From contig NZ_PPED02000001.1 in NCBI RefSeq assembly GCF_002899825.2, positions 992,001-1,056,000 of the forward strand: a stretch of 64,000 nt of DNA, in the 5' to 3' direction. The notes under the pieces were generated by a model. The model had not been told where the DNA came from. It worked only from the letters and a program-made list of their open reading frames with translations, and searched no databases. The stretch comes from Chryseobacterium phosphatilyticum (lineage in GTDB: Bacteria > Bacteroidota > Bacteroidia > Flavobacteriales > Weeksellaceae). The position numbers were made by a program, and so were the translations under genes. Below, in pieces: positions 1-8,262 of the stretch. Each line of letters opens with the position of its first letter. Position 1 is the stretch's first letter.

Positions 1-441
1 CTTATTTTTTCTTTATTAACCATCCTTATGGTCGCTTACCTGTTTGGTTATCTGGGTATCCCCATCAACACCCACGCTATAAATGTATATCTATTGACCC
101 TGGTTTTGATTATTGTCTATCAATTGATGGCTGTCTTTTTTGTAACCATTACAAAGGATTTCAGATCCTTATGTGCAATGGGAGGAGGTTATTCATCTTT
201 AGCATATTCATTTAGCGGTTATACATTTCCTCAGGAAGGAATGCCAACAGCCATTAAAATTCTTGACTCAATCTTTCCATTTTCTTCATATTCCAGGGCC
301 CTTACCAATATTGCGATTAAAGGGATGCCAATGATTGAATCCCTTCCCTATTTGATAGGTTTTGGCGTTTTTGCTTTGATAGGCTTACTCTCACTAAAAA
401 AATTCAGTTATCAGCTGCAAAAAGGACATTATGAAAAATAA
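1..441 (+). CDS. ABC-2 type transporter permease, C-terminal part (5' truncated by window edge)
   Basis: The frame is open from base 1, so the first visible ATG (28) is probably internal and the gene starts outside the window. The visible ~146 residues hold about four hydrophobic membrane segments and a loop with the FPxxSYSRALxxI pattern seen near the end of ABC-2 permeases of the YhhJ/YbhR export type. It overlaps the next gene by 11 bases (the ATG at 431 lies inside its last codons), so the two permeases are probably translationally coupled halves of one inner-membrane exporter. The ATPase and HlyD-like adaptor usually found with such pairs would lie upstream and cannot be seen. The family call rests on hydropathy and the tandem permease context. 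Confidence 0.75.
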   Translation, partial: LIFSLLTILMVAYLFGYLGIPINTHAINVYLLTLVLIIVYQLMAVFFVTITKDFRSLCAMGGGYSSLAYSFSGYTFPQEGMPTAIKILDSIFPFSSYSRALTNIAIKGMPMIESLPYLIGFGVFALIGLLSLKKFSYQLQKGHYEK

Positions 442-1618
442 TTTATTTTATAGAATTATAAAAACCATATTCAATGCCTGTCAGGTAGAATTACTCCATT
501 TTTTTGGTGATAATGCTTTACGGACGACATTTCTTGTATTTACACTTGTTGTTGCTTTTTTAAACAGTTCTGTCTACAATAATGAAATCATTGAAAAAAC
601 ACCTGTAGCTGTGGTAGATTTGGACAAGACCAGTATGAGCAGAAACTTTATAAGAATGTTGGATGCTACTCAACAGGTAAGGGTATTATCAGTTTCTAAT
701 GATATGAATCTGGCAAAGAAAGAATTTACTCAGGGAAAAGTTTTTGGAATATTGATTATCCCTGAAGATTTCGAGCAAAAAATATCTCTTGGCCGTCAAG
801 CATCCTTATCACTTTACAGTGATGCCTCAAACATGTTACACAATAAAGCTGTATCTGGGGCAACAAATTCTGTTATGGGGACTTTCAATGCCCAAATAGA
901 AGTAAATAAATCTTTGCACAGCGGTTTAAACTATGAAAACAGTACGATTTCCCGCCGATCAATTGCTTCTATAACAAAACCCCTGTTTAACCCTTATGGT
1001 GGTTATGGGACATTCCTGTTACCAGTTGTATTTCTGGTGGTTATGCAAACATTATTGCTTACAGCAATTGGGGTCTTGGGAGGAACTTTCAGAGAGCAAA
1101 ACAAATATCTTGAAACATATAATATTTCAGATTCTATTCATCTTAGAATAATTCCGTTACTGCTAGGCCGAGCACTTGCTTATTTATTATTATGTATTTT
1201 ATTATTTTCAGTAATGGTAGGGTCTACATTCACAATTTTCAAATTACCTTTCAGAGCAGCCTTTGGAGATGTCATTGTATACTTAATTCCCTTTTTCTTA
1301 GCTGTAATATTCTTAGGATTTGCCTTAATGGGAGTCTTCAAAAGAAGAGAAGATGCTGCAATGTCCATTACATTTTTGTCTACTCCCGCTGTTTTTCTTA
1401 CAGGAATTTCCTGGCCATCAGTCGTTTTTCCGCAATGGGTGAATGTATTATCCTATGCTTTTCCCTCCACATTGGGAGCCAGAGGATTTCTGGCACTCAG
1501 TCAGTTTCAAGCCGGGTTAGGGGATGTAAAAGATATATGGGGTCAGATGTGGTTAACAGCAATTTTCTACTTTATTATTGCTGTACTAGTTAATTATCGT
1601 TTAAAAATTTCACAATAA
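431..1618 (+). CDS. ABC-2 type transporter permease (YhhJ/YbhR-like)
   Basis: This 395-residue inner-membrane protein has one N-terminal membrane segment (about residues 28-50). A long periplasmic domain (about 55-190) follows, containing the VAVVDLDKT.MSR and GILIIPEDFE patterns typical of this permease class. Five or six membrane segments follow, with the FLLPVVFLVVMQTLLL and PAVFLTGISWP motifs near the end. This is the standard architecture of an ABC-2 export subunit acting with an HlyD adaptor. It overlaps the upstream permease by 11 bases. No gene follows on this strand for 557 bases, so it is the last gene of its operon. The substrate cannot be told from sequence; drug or hydrophobic-compound export is the usual family role. 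Confidence 0.85.
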   Translation: MKNNLFYRIIKTIFNACQVELLHFFGDNALRTTFLVFTLVVAFLNSSVYNNEIIEKTPVAVVDLDKTSMSRNFIRMLDATQQVRVLSVSNDMNLAKKEFTQGKVFGILIIPEDFEQKISLGRQASLSLYSDASNMLHNKAVSGATNSVMGTFNAQIEVNKSLHSGLNYENSTISRRSIASITKPLFNPYGGYGTFLLPVVFLVVMQTLLLTAIGVLGGTFREQNKYLETYNISDSIHLRIIPLLLGRALAYLLLCILLFSVMVGSTFTIFKLPFRAAFGDVIVYLIPFFLAVIFLGFALMGVFKRREDAAMSITFLSTPAVFLTGISWPSVVFPQWVNVLSYAFPSTLGARGFLALSQFQAGLGDVKDIWGQMWLTAIFYFIIAVLVNYRLKISQ

Positions 1619-1814
1619 ATGCATCAAAAAATCGCCTATAAAACGAAAGAATAGTTTGACTTGTATTCATCAACTCTGAATCTTCTTAATGATTCTTAAG
1701 TGTTTTCATGACCATGATAATTTTATGTTGTTTTAGTAATAAATCAAAGCTTTCACCTTAGACTTCCGTCTTCTATTTTCCTGTCATAAAATAATTCATT
1801 ACAAAGAGAATTGC

Positions 1815-1871
1815 GGACTATTAGAGGAGAACTTCAGACAATAGATTACCGGGTATTCGTCGATATATTTG
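1815..1871 (+). promoter_or_regulatory. Promoter copy A: conserved upstream block plus -7 box TATATTTG
   Basis: The -7 box TATATTTG is at 1864-1871. The block GGACTATTAGAG then GAGAACTTCAGACAATAGA starts at 1815, with GAGAA exactly 37 bases before the -7 box. The same arrangement and spacing occur at 2058-2114 and 9316-9372. No annotated gene starts before the hairpin at 1950-2005, so the product is probably a short RNA. The first ATG after it (1895) gives only an eight-codon frame. Confidence 0.6.
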
Positions 1872-1875
1872 CAGT

Positions 1876-2012
1876 ATTAGTTAAAATGATAATCCTGATC
1901 CTGAACAAATAATATACAATAACCTTAAACTTTGAGTAATCCTTACTTAACCCGTGATTGAGTTGTTTGTTTATTTGGTATTAGATTCAACAATACATCA
2001 CGGGTATTTTAT
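1876..2012 (+). ncRNA. Possible short transcript between promoter A and a terminator-like repeat
   Basis: A transcript starting about five bases after the -7 box at 1864-1871 would run about 135 nt to the inverted repeat ACCCGTGAT (1950-1958) / ATCACGGGT (1997-2005), which is followed by ATTTTATTT. The 38-base loop is long for an intrinsic terminator, so the end is uncertain. The only reading frame inside has eight codons. The existence of this RNA is inferred from the promoter copy alone. Confidence 0.3.
1950..2012 (+). terminator. Inverted repeat with U-rich tail, possible terminator
   Basis: Perfect 9-bp arms ACCCGTGAT (1950-1958) and ATCACGGGT (1997-2005) enclose a 38-base loop and are followed by ATTTTATTT. 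The long loop makes terminator function uncertain. It lies between promoter copies A and B. Confidence 0.35.
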
Positions 2013-2057
2013 TTACTTTCTAATATGCATCATTAAAAACATGATACAGAGTGATTC

Positions 2058-2114
2058 GAACTACTAAAAGAGAATTTCAGATAATAAGTGACCAAAGGGT
2101 CATCAGTAAATTTG
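2058..2114 (+). promoter_or_regulatory. Promoter copy B for the NADH dehydrogenase gene, conserved upstream block
   Basis: The -7 box TAAATTTG is at 2107-2114, about 60 bases before the ATG at 2176. The block GAACTACTAAAA then GAGAATTTCAGATAATAAG begins at 2058, with GAGAA 37 bases before the -7 box, as in copies A and C. The block occupies the -33 region and sequence just upstream, the usual place for an activator site. The AraC-type protein encoded at 8263 is the obvious local candidate to bind it. Confidence 0.65.
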
Positions 2115-2175
2115 TCAATAAGAATACTAATTTATTATTCATTACAAGACATAATTCAAATGATTAAATTAACAC

Positions 2176-3450
2176 ATGAATATGAAGAAAATTATCATTG
2201 TAGGAGGAGGATTTGCAGGCACCAATCTTGCCAATAAACTTGCAAAAAATAAAAATTTTGATATTACTTTGGTAGATATCAACAATTACAATTTTTTTCC
2301 TCCATTAATTTATCAGGTAGCCACCGCTTTCATTGAACCATCCAACATCAGTTATCCTTTTCGTAAAATGTTTCAAGGGAAAGAAAATGTTGAGTTTCAT
2401 TTAGGTTCTCTGGTTATGATACATCAACAGGCTAATATTGTGGAAACTGACAAAGGTTATCTGAAATATGATTATCTGGTTCTGGCCATGGGAACAGAAA
2501 CTAATTTTTTTGGCAACAAAAATATTGAAGCTAAAGCCTTCCCAATGAAAAATATAAATGATGCAGCCGCATTACGTAATCATATTTTACTAAGCCTTGA
2601 AAAAGCAACCATTACCAGCGATATTGAAGAAGAAAAGAAATTACGAAATATTGTCATTGCCGGAGGAGGAGCTACCGGAGTTGAAGTTGCCGGAATGCTT
2701 TCAGATATGTCCCGTAATATCATGTCAAAAGATTATCCTCATCTCGTTCAGGGAGTTGGTAAAATATATCTTATAGACGGTTCAAACGCGTTACTTGGGC
2801 CTATGAGCCAGAAAGCTCAACAGGAAGCACTAAAAGTACTAAAAGGAAGAGGTGTAGATGTCATTTTAAATACTTTGGTAAATGATTACAATAATGATAT
2901 TGTCACCTTGGGAAATAATGAGAGCATACCAACAGCTACTCTGATTTGGGCTTCAGGAGTAATTGCAAGACAAGCCCCGGGCTTACCGGAATCTTCAATA
3001 ACCAGAGGACGCCGGATTATGGTAGATGAATACAACCGTGTTTCAGGTACAGAAAATATTTTCGCTCTTGGTGATCAATGCTTTCAAACATCAGATAAAA
3101 ATTATCCTAACGGGCACCCCCAACTAGCTCAAATTGCAATACAACAAGGGGTTTTGCTGGCAGATAACCTCATCAGACTGGAAGAAAAAAGAGCTCTTAA
3201 ACCTTTCTCCTATCACAATAAGGGAAGTATGGCCGCTATTGCAAAGTTTAAATCTGTAGTTGACTTTCCAAAAGGAGGATTCATGAAAGGGTTTATGGCA
3301 TGGTTAACCTGGTTATTCATTCACCTTATTCCTATTGCCGGATCTCGTAATAAATTTAAACTCGCAACGAACTGGGTAGTAAGTTTTATGACCGATGACC
3401 CTACCTTAAGATTAATTCTGGGAGCTGAGAAAAAAGATCCTACACCATAA
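2176..3450 (+). CDS. ndh: Type II NADH:quinone oxidoreductase (NDH-2)
   Basis: This 424-residue flavoprotein oxidises NADH and reduces quinone without pumping protons. An N-terminal Rossmann motif (IIIVGGGFAGTNLA, about residues 6-19) binds FAD. A second one (IVIAGGGATGVEVAGML, about 160-176) binds NADH. A late FALGDQ motif is the third FAD contact of the family. The amphipathic C-terminal stretch (about 370-400) fits peripheral membrane attachment. Start is ATG 2176; ATG 2182 is possible. It lies 31 bases before a YWTD-propeller gene. With the cytochrome bd genes downstream it forms a complete NADH-to-oxygen chain of low coupling. Its own promoter carries the conserved block at 2058-2114. 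Confidence 0.9.
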   Translation: MNMKKIIIVGGGFAGTNLANKLAKNKNFDITLVDINNYNFFPPLIYQVATAFIEPSNISYPFRKMFQGKENVEFHLGSLVMIHQQANIVETDKGYLKYDYLVLAMGTETNFFGNKNIEAKAFPMKNINDAAALRNHILLSLEKATITSDIEEEKKLRNIVIAGGGATGVEVAGMLSDMSRNIMSKDYPHLVQGVGKIYLIDGSNALLGPMSQKAQQEALKVLKGRGVDVILNTLVNDYNNDIVTLGNNESIPTATLIWASGVIARQAPGLPESSITRGRRIMVDEYNRVSGTENIFALGDQCFQTSDKNYPNGHPQLAQIAIQQGVLLADNLIRLEEKRALKPFSYHNKGSMAAIAKFKSVVDFPKGGFMKGFMAWLTWLFIHLIPIAGSRNKFKLATNWVVSFMTDDPTLRLILGAEKKDPTP

Positions 3451-3481
3451 CAAACCATCACTACTTAAAATTTAATACACA

Positions 3482-4396
3482 ATGGAAAACATTAATTACT
3501 CGATCCTTGCCTTAGCTGCATTTGGACAAAAAATTCTAACTATTGATCCGGAAACCGGTTCAGCAAAAGTACTTATTAATACTCCGGGAAAATCTCCTGA
3601 CGGAATTGTTGTAGATAATGAACATGGACATATTTATGCTACCAACATGGGAATTCCTACAGGAGGAGAAACACTATATAACAATGATGGTTCAATTGAA
3701 CGTATAGATCTGGATGGTTCTAATCATACGATAATCATTCCTGTTGGTGCAACTACCACTCCAAAACAACTTACACTGGATCGTAAAAACAAACGGATCT
3801 ATTGGTGTGATCGTGAAGGAATGCGGGTTATGAGTGCAAAACTGGACGGTAGTGACATCCTCACACTTGTTGAAAGAGGGAAAGGTAAAGAAGATATGAT
3901 GGATGAAAATAAACACTGTGTAGGTATTGCAGTAGATCCGGATGCAGGATATTTCTACTGGACACAAAAAGGTCCGGCAAAAGGAGGAAACGGACGTATT
4001 TTCAGAGCTAATATTGAAATGCCAAAAGGAGACTCAGCCAACAATCGAAGTGATATCGAATTGCTTTATGAACATCTCCCGGAATGTATTGATCTAGAAT
4101 TAGACTTTGTAAACGGATATCTGTACTGGACAGACAGAGGAGAGGAAGCGTTGGGAGGAAACACATTAAACCGTGCCAAGCTGGAAAATATTGGTAAAAG
4201 TAAAATTGAAATCGTAGGAGCAGGCCATAAAGAAGCTATTGGATTAGCTATTGCTCCGGATCATAATTCAGTATACACCGCCGATTTAGGAGGCCATATA
4301 AGACAATTTAATGTTAAAACCGGAGAACAGAAAGTCATTTACCAAACAGGAAAAGATCAGCTGTTGACAGGCATTACCATCTTGATACATCAATAA
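3482..4396 (+). CDS. YWTD-repeat beta-propeller protein (SMP-30/LDL-receptor-like), cytosolic
   Basis: This 304-residue protein has no signal peptide. It contains repeated blades with YWTD-like signatures (IYWCDREG, FYWTQKGPA, LYWTDRGEE) and DPETG/DLDGS turns. This indicates a six-bladed propeller like those of SMP-30/gluconolactonase-type and YWTD proteins. No catalytic metal ligands could be assigned with confidence, so the reaction is unknown; a lactonase or a sugar- or metabolite-binding role are options. It lies 31 bases after the NADH dehydrogenase gene and probably shares its mRNA. A 152-base gap separates it from ompW. Confidence 0.7.
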   Translation: MENINYSILALAAFGQKILTIDPETGSAKVLINTPGKSPDGIVVDNEHGHIYATNMGIPTGGETLYNNDGSIERIDLDGSNHTIIIPVGATTTPKQLTLDRKNKRIYWCDREGMRVMSAKLDGSDILTLVERGKGKEDMMDENKHCVGIAVDPDAGYFYWTQKGPAKGGNGRIFRANIEMPKGDSANNRSDIELLYEHLPECIDLELDFVNGYLYWTDRGEEALGGNTLNRAKLENIGKSKIEIVGAGHKEAIGLAIAPDHNSVYTADLGGHIRQFNVKTGEQKVIYQTGKDQLLTGITILIHQ

Positions 4397-4548
4397 AATT
4401 AATATTGTACGGCCTTTTTACATTTATTCTTTTAACATCACTTCAAATAATATAGTATATCAAAAAAAAGAAATCCCCAATTAAAATGTAGACTGAGCCG
4501 TACTTTATTTACCTATTGATCATCTTCTAACACAATAAAAACATAAAT

Positions 4549-5283
4549 ATGCAAGATTATCGTTTCATAAAGAGATTAATATTTTCAATAATTACTTTCT
4601 GGGCTTTAGATATCCATGCACAAAAGGCTAAAGATTTTTATGTAACAGCCGGATGGATGTATCTTGCCCCGCAATCCAACAGTTCAACATTACGTATGAC
4701 TCAAATGGGATCAACCCCCATGGATCAGGAAGTCCCCCATACAGCTGTAAGGTTGGGCAAATCCAATACATTGGGCTTTTCCGGGGGATATTTTTTTACT
4801 GATCATTGGGCTGTAGAACTTACAGCCGGAATTCCGCCGAAATTTGACATTAAAGGATGGGATGCACTGGCACCCCTTAATAAAATTGCCGAAACTACCG
4901 CCTGGACACCCATATTACAGGTAAAATACAGACAACCCATCATCCCCAAATTAAGTGCCTCACTTTCGGCAGGTTTCACCTATTGTTGGTTTACAAGTAG
5001 TAAAGTAACCAATGATCAGTTGAACATAATGCTGGGCGGGCCTACAGATCTGAAAATAGATGGAGCCTTCAGACCTGCATTTTCTACTGGTCTAACCTAT
5101 GCTTTGACAGATCGCTGGTTTGTGGGCGGTAATTTCTCTGTAATTCCATTAAAAGTTAAAGCAACTCTTACCACTCAAAACCAAACTACCAACCAGGAGG
5201 ATAAATATAAAATTAATGTGGACCTGAATCCAATAATGACCTATGCAACCATAGGATACGTTTTTAAAAAACGTAAAAAATAA
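4549..5283 (+). CDS. OmpW-family outer-membrane beta-barrel protein
   Basis: The 244-residue protein starts with a signal peptide (positive RFIKR, hydrophobic core, cleavage after about residue 24 at HAQ). Alternating aromatic beta strands follow, such as FYVTAGWMYLAP and GFSGGYFFTDHWAVELTAGIPP, and the end is a strand with a terminal basic tail. The GYFFTDHWAVEL and PILQVKYRQP stretches match the OmpW pattern, an eight-stranded barrel for small hydrophobic compounds. It lies 37 bases before cydA, so it is probably the first gene of an ompW-cydA-cydB unit. No clear -7 box was found in its 152-base leader. Confidence 0.8.
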   Translation: MQDYRFIKRLIFSIITFWALDIHAQKAKDFYVTAGWMYLAPQSNSSTLRMTQMGSTPMDQEVPHTAVRLGKSNTLGFSGGYFFTDHWAVELTAGIPPKFDIKGWDALAPLNKIAETTAWTPILQVKYRQPIIPKLSASLSAGFTYCWFTSSKVTNDQLNIMLGGPTDLKIDGAFRPAFSTGLTYALTDRWFVGGNFSVIPLKVKATLTTQNQTTNQEDKYKINVDLNPIMTYATIGYVFKKRKK

Positions 5284-5320
5284 TACTCCTATTTATTATT
5301 AATTACTAAACACTTTTCTT

Positions 5321-6652
5321 ATGGATGATCTAATGGCCGCACGTTCTCAGATGGCCTTCACTTTGGGGTTTCACATCATATTTTCTTGTATTGCAATGGT
5401 AATGCCCTTTTTCATGGCTATATCTCATTTTCGATACTTAAAAACAGGAAATGTAGTTTACAAAAATATTACAAGAGCTTGGGCAAGAGGAGTTGCCATT
5501 CTCTTCATTACAGGAGCCGTATCCGGTACAGTACTTTCTTTTGAATTAGGACTATTGTGGCCAAAGTTTATGAAACATGCCGGTCCTATTTTCGGAATGC
5601 CTTTTTCAATGGAAGGTACCTTTTTCTTTATAGAAGCCATTGCTTTAGGTTTTTATTTATATGGAGCCAAAGTATTTAACAAGTGGTTTCATTGGTTTAC
5701 AGGTGTTGTAGTAGGAGTAAGCGGAATGGCTTCAGGAATATTGGTAGTTGCTGCCAATGCGTGGATGAATAGTCCTGAAGGTTTTGATTATATCAATGGA
5801 CAATTTTTAAATGTTGACCCAGTAGCTGCAATGTTTAATAAAGCATGGCCATTACAGGCCCTGCATATGGTACTTGCAGCAATTTGTTCCACCGGATTTG
5901 CGGTAGCCGGAGTTCATGCTTTGATGATTTTAAAAAGAAAAAATGTAGAATTCCATACCAAAGCATTTCGCATTGCAGCCATCTTTGCTTCTGTAGCTGC
6001 ATTATTACAACCTCTAAGTGGTGACCAGTCTGCAAAAGATGTTGCAAAAAGACAACCCGCAAAGCTTGCTGCAATGGAAGCCCACTTTAAAACGGAAAAT
6101 AAGGTTCCCTTAATTGTTGGAGGTATCCCTGACGAAAAAAATGAAACAGTAAAATATGCCATTAAAATACCGGGAGGCCTTAGTTTTCTTGCTTTCTCGG
6201 ATCTTAATGCTAAAGTAACAGGTTTAGATGCTTTTCCAAAAGATGAGCGCCCCCCGGTTGTAGTGACCCATTTTGCTTTTCAAATAATGGTAGGCTTGGG
6301 AACATTTATGATGGGTATTGGAGCGCTTTATCTATTTGCCAATTGGAGAAAAAAAAGATGGCTTACCCAAACATGGCTGTTAAGATTATTTGTTCTTGCT
6401 ATACCTGCTGGCTTTATTGCTCTGGAAGCAGGGTGGACGGTCACAGAAGTAGGACGACAACCATGGATCATGTACGGAATTATGAAGACAAAAGATGCAG
6501 TGAATCCTATACTAGGACTTGTTTATTCCTTTTATCTATTTTCAGGGATCTATATACTTTTAGGAATTACAGTAGCCTATTTGCTTTACCGCCAGGTAAA
6601 AATGGTAGACAAGCTATACGATATTGGTGATGCAGAAATAGATGCCCATTAA
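5321..6652 (+). CDS. cydA: Cytochrome bd ubiquinol oxidase subunit I (short Q-loop type)
   Basis: Subunit I of the bd-type quinol oxidase carries haems b558, b595 and d and oxidises quinol at the periplasmic face. At 443 residues it is shorter than Escherichia coli CydA (about 522), which means a short Q-loop as in CIO-type oxidases. Visible family marks are the N-terminal TLGFHIIF histidine, the second-helix ALHM..H region, and the GWTVTEVGRQPW block near residue 375. About nine hydrophobic helices are seen. It lies 34 bases upstream of cydB in one operon. It would consume quinol made by the NDH-2 upstream. Confidence 0.95.
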   Translation: MDDLMAARSQMAFTLGFHIIFSCIAMVMPFFMAISHFRYLKTGNVVYKNITRAWARGVAILFITGAVSGTVLSFELGLLWPKFMKHAGPIFGMPFSMEGTFFFIEAIALGFYLYGAKVFNKWFHWFTGVVVGVSGMASGILVVAANAWMNSPEGFDYINGQFLNVDPVAAMFNKAWPLQALHMVLAAICSTGFAVAGVHALMILKRKNVEFHTKAFRIAAIFASVAALLQPLSGDQSAKDVAKRQPAKLAAMEAHFKTENKVPLIVGGIPDEKNETVKYAIKIPGGLSFLAFSDLNAKVTGLDAFPKDERPPVVVTHFAFQIMVGLGTFMMGIGALYLFANWRKKRWLTQTWLLRLFVLAIPAGFIALEAGWTVTEVGRQPWIMYGIMKTKDAVNPILGLVYSFYLFSGIYILLGITVAYLLYRQVKMVDKLYDIGDAEIDAH

Positions 6653-6686
6653 AACTTCATTTATTAATCTTTTAAATTAAAAACTC

Positions 6687-7694
6687 ATGTTTTATATAGT
6701 ATTAGCATTTCTATGGATAAGCACCCTTCTTTATGTCATTATGGGGGGGGCAGATTTTGGCGCCGGAATTGTAGAATTTTTCTCCAGAAAAAGAGCTAAA
6801 AGCCGAGTGGGTAAAATAATGTATCAGGCAATGGGACCAATTTGGGAAGCAAATCATATGTGGCTCATTCTGATTGTCGTTATATTATTTGTAGGATTCC
6901 CGGATATATATACGATAGCTTCTACTTATCTTTATATTCCATTAATAATTTTATTATTTGGAATTATTGCAAGAGGTACTTCATTTGGATTCAGACATTA
7001 TGACTCCATACAGGACAATATGCAAAAGCTATATTCGAAGGTCTATGTATACTCCTGTCTGGTCACTCCTTTATTTCTTGGGATTATTGCCGGAAGTATA
7101 ATCTCCGGAAGGATAGATATCCATGCTACCAATTTTATGGATTCATATGTACATCCCTGGCTAAGCCCATTTCCCGTTTTGACAGGTTTTTATACCATCG
7201 CTGTATTTGGTTTTATTGCTTCTATATTTATTATCAGAGAAACCGGAGACAATATCGAAGAAAAGAATTATGCTATTCTTAAAGCTAAACAAATGAATAT
7301 CATATGTATCCTATTGGCTATCGCAGTATTTATAGTTGCCCACAATAATAATATTCCTCTCTCAGAATGGCTTTTAGGAAATTCTGTAAGTTTAACGTGT
7401 CTTATACTTTGCTTATTATCTCTTATCTGGATGTGGTACCTATTGTTGAAAAAAGACACGTATTTTCTAAGAATTATTGCTGGTGGTCAAATCACATTAT
7501 TATTTATTGCCATCACATATACCCTCTATCCAACTATAATAAGACTCAAAGGTAACGAAGGGCTATCATTATTAACAAGTGGTAATGAAAAATCTATTAA
7601 TTATTTAGGTACTGCTTTGCTTTTAGGAGGTATTTTTATCATGCCTTCTTTTGCCTATTTAGTATATGGATTTAGTAAAAAGAAATTCTGGTAA
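6687..7694 (+). CDS. cydB: Cytochrome bd ubiquinol oxidase subunit II
   Basis: This 335-residue polytopic membrane protein has eight or nine hydrophobic segments. It starts with the DFGAGIVEFF block and contains the GPIWEANHMWLI and RGTSFGFRHYD motifs diagnostic of CydB. It pairs with CydA immediately upstream and stabilises the haem-bearing subunit. No small CydX-like frame is evident in the following gap, so the third subunit is either absent here or unrecognised. It is the last gene of the unit; nothing follows on this strand for 568 bases. Confidence 0.95.
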   Translation: MFYIVLAFLWISTLLYVIMGGADFGAGIVEFFSRKRAKSRVGKIMYQAMGPIWEANHMWLILIVVILFVGFPDIYTIASTYLYIPLIILLFGIIARGTSFGFRHYDSIQDNMQKLYSKVYVYSCLVTPLFLGIIAGSIISGRIDIHATNFMDSYVHPWLSPFPVLTGFYTIAVFGFIASIFIIRETGDNIEEKNYAILKAKQMNIICILLAIAVFIVAHNNNIPLSEWLLGNSVSLTCLILCLLSLIWMWYLLLKKDTYFLRIIAGGQITLLFIAITYTLYPTIIRLKGNEGLSLLTSGNEKSINYLGTALLLGGIFIMPSFAYLVYGFSKKKFW

Positions 7695-8262
7695 ACAAGA
7701 TTTCTTTTCGCACCTATAAATAGATAATACAACGATTGCGCTGTATCATATACCATTTCTATACAGATTAATATTATATATATTGTAATACCCTACACAA
7801 ATACTACATACTATTAATAACTCAACCAAAAATCTACAAGATTATAGAATACTTTTTACTTTTATCCTTGTTAAAATAAAAAATAATATAGCAAACATAT
7901 AGCCTCCTTGTGTGTTATAACCTGAGATATATGTCAATAAAAGTTGTTCTATGATAATAGTGCTTACCGTTTTTTATCTTATTCCAATACTATAACTGAA
8001 TATTACACTTTATATAAAACTAGATAACATAAGATCCTTCAATCAACCGCAAAACAAGAGTGTATATTTATTCGATTCCAATCCCTACCTGTTATTTTAA
8101 AAAATATAACGGAAGGAAAAAATTAAGATCTCAGCAAAAACACTGATTTAGTAAATCAGAAAGCAAAATCTTGTAAGTATGAATGACTTATATTTTTGAA
8201 ATCAACATTCTTAAATGCTTTCAGAAATACAGTAGTCAGATTTTCAAAAAACAGGCTCTTTT
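7695..8262. other. AT-rich intergenic region before the AraC-type regulator
   Basis: No gene-like frame was found. Two small elements stand out near the right end: the palindrome at 8143-8159 and the -7 box at 8191-8198. A weak 6-bp dyad (CTGTAT/ATACAG) lies near 7741-7766. No clear terminator for cydB was seen. Confidence 0.5.
8143..8198 (+). promoter_or_regulatory. Palindrome and -7 box upstream of the AraC-type regulator
   Basis: A perfect palindrome CTGATTTA-G-TAAATCAG lies at 8143-8159, and a TAnnTTTG-type -7 box, TATTTTTG, at 8191-8198, about 65 bases before the ATG at 8263. The palindrome centre is about 40 bases before the -7 box, so it could hold a regulator near position -50. It does not resemble the conserved block of the three promoters at 1815, 2058 and 9316. 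Confidence 0.4.

Larger units (their letters stand above)
1619..2175. other. Intergenic region with two copies of a conserved promoter block
   Basis: No credible gene lies in these 557 bases. The region carries two of the three window copies of a conserved ~31-bp block plus -7 box (at 1815-1871 and 2058-2114) and a long-loop inverted repeat (1950-2005) between them. The first promoter therefore seems to drive only a short transcript, and the second drives the NADH dehydrogenase gene. The first 180 bases show nothing recognisable. Confidence 0.6.
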
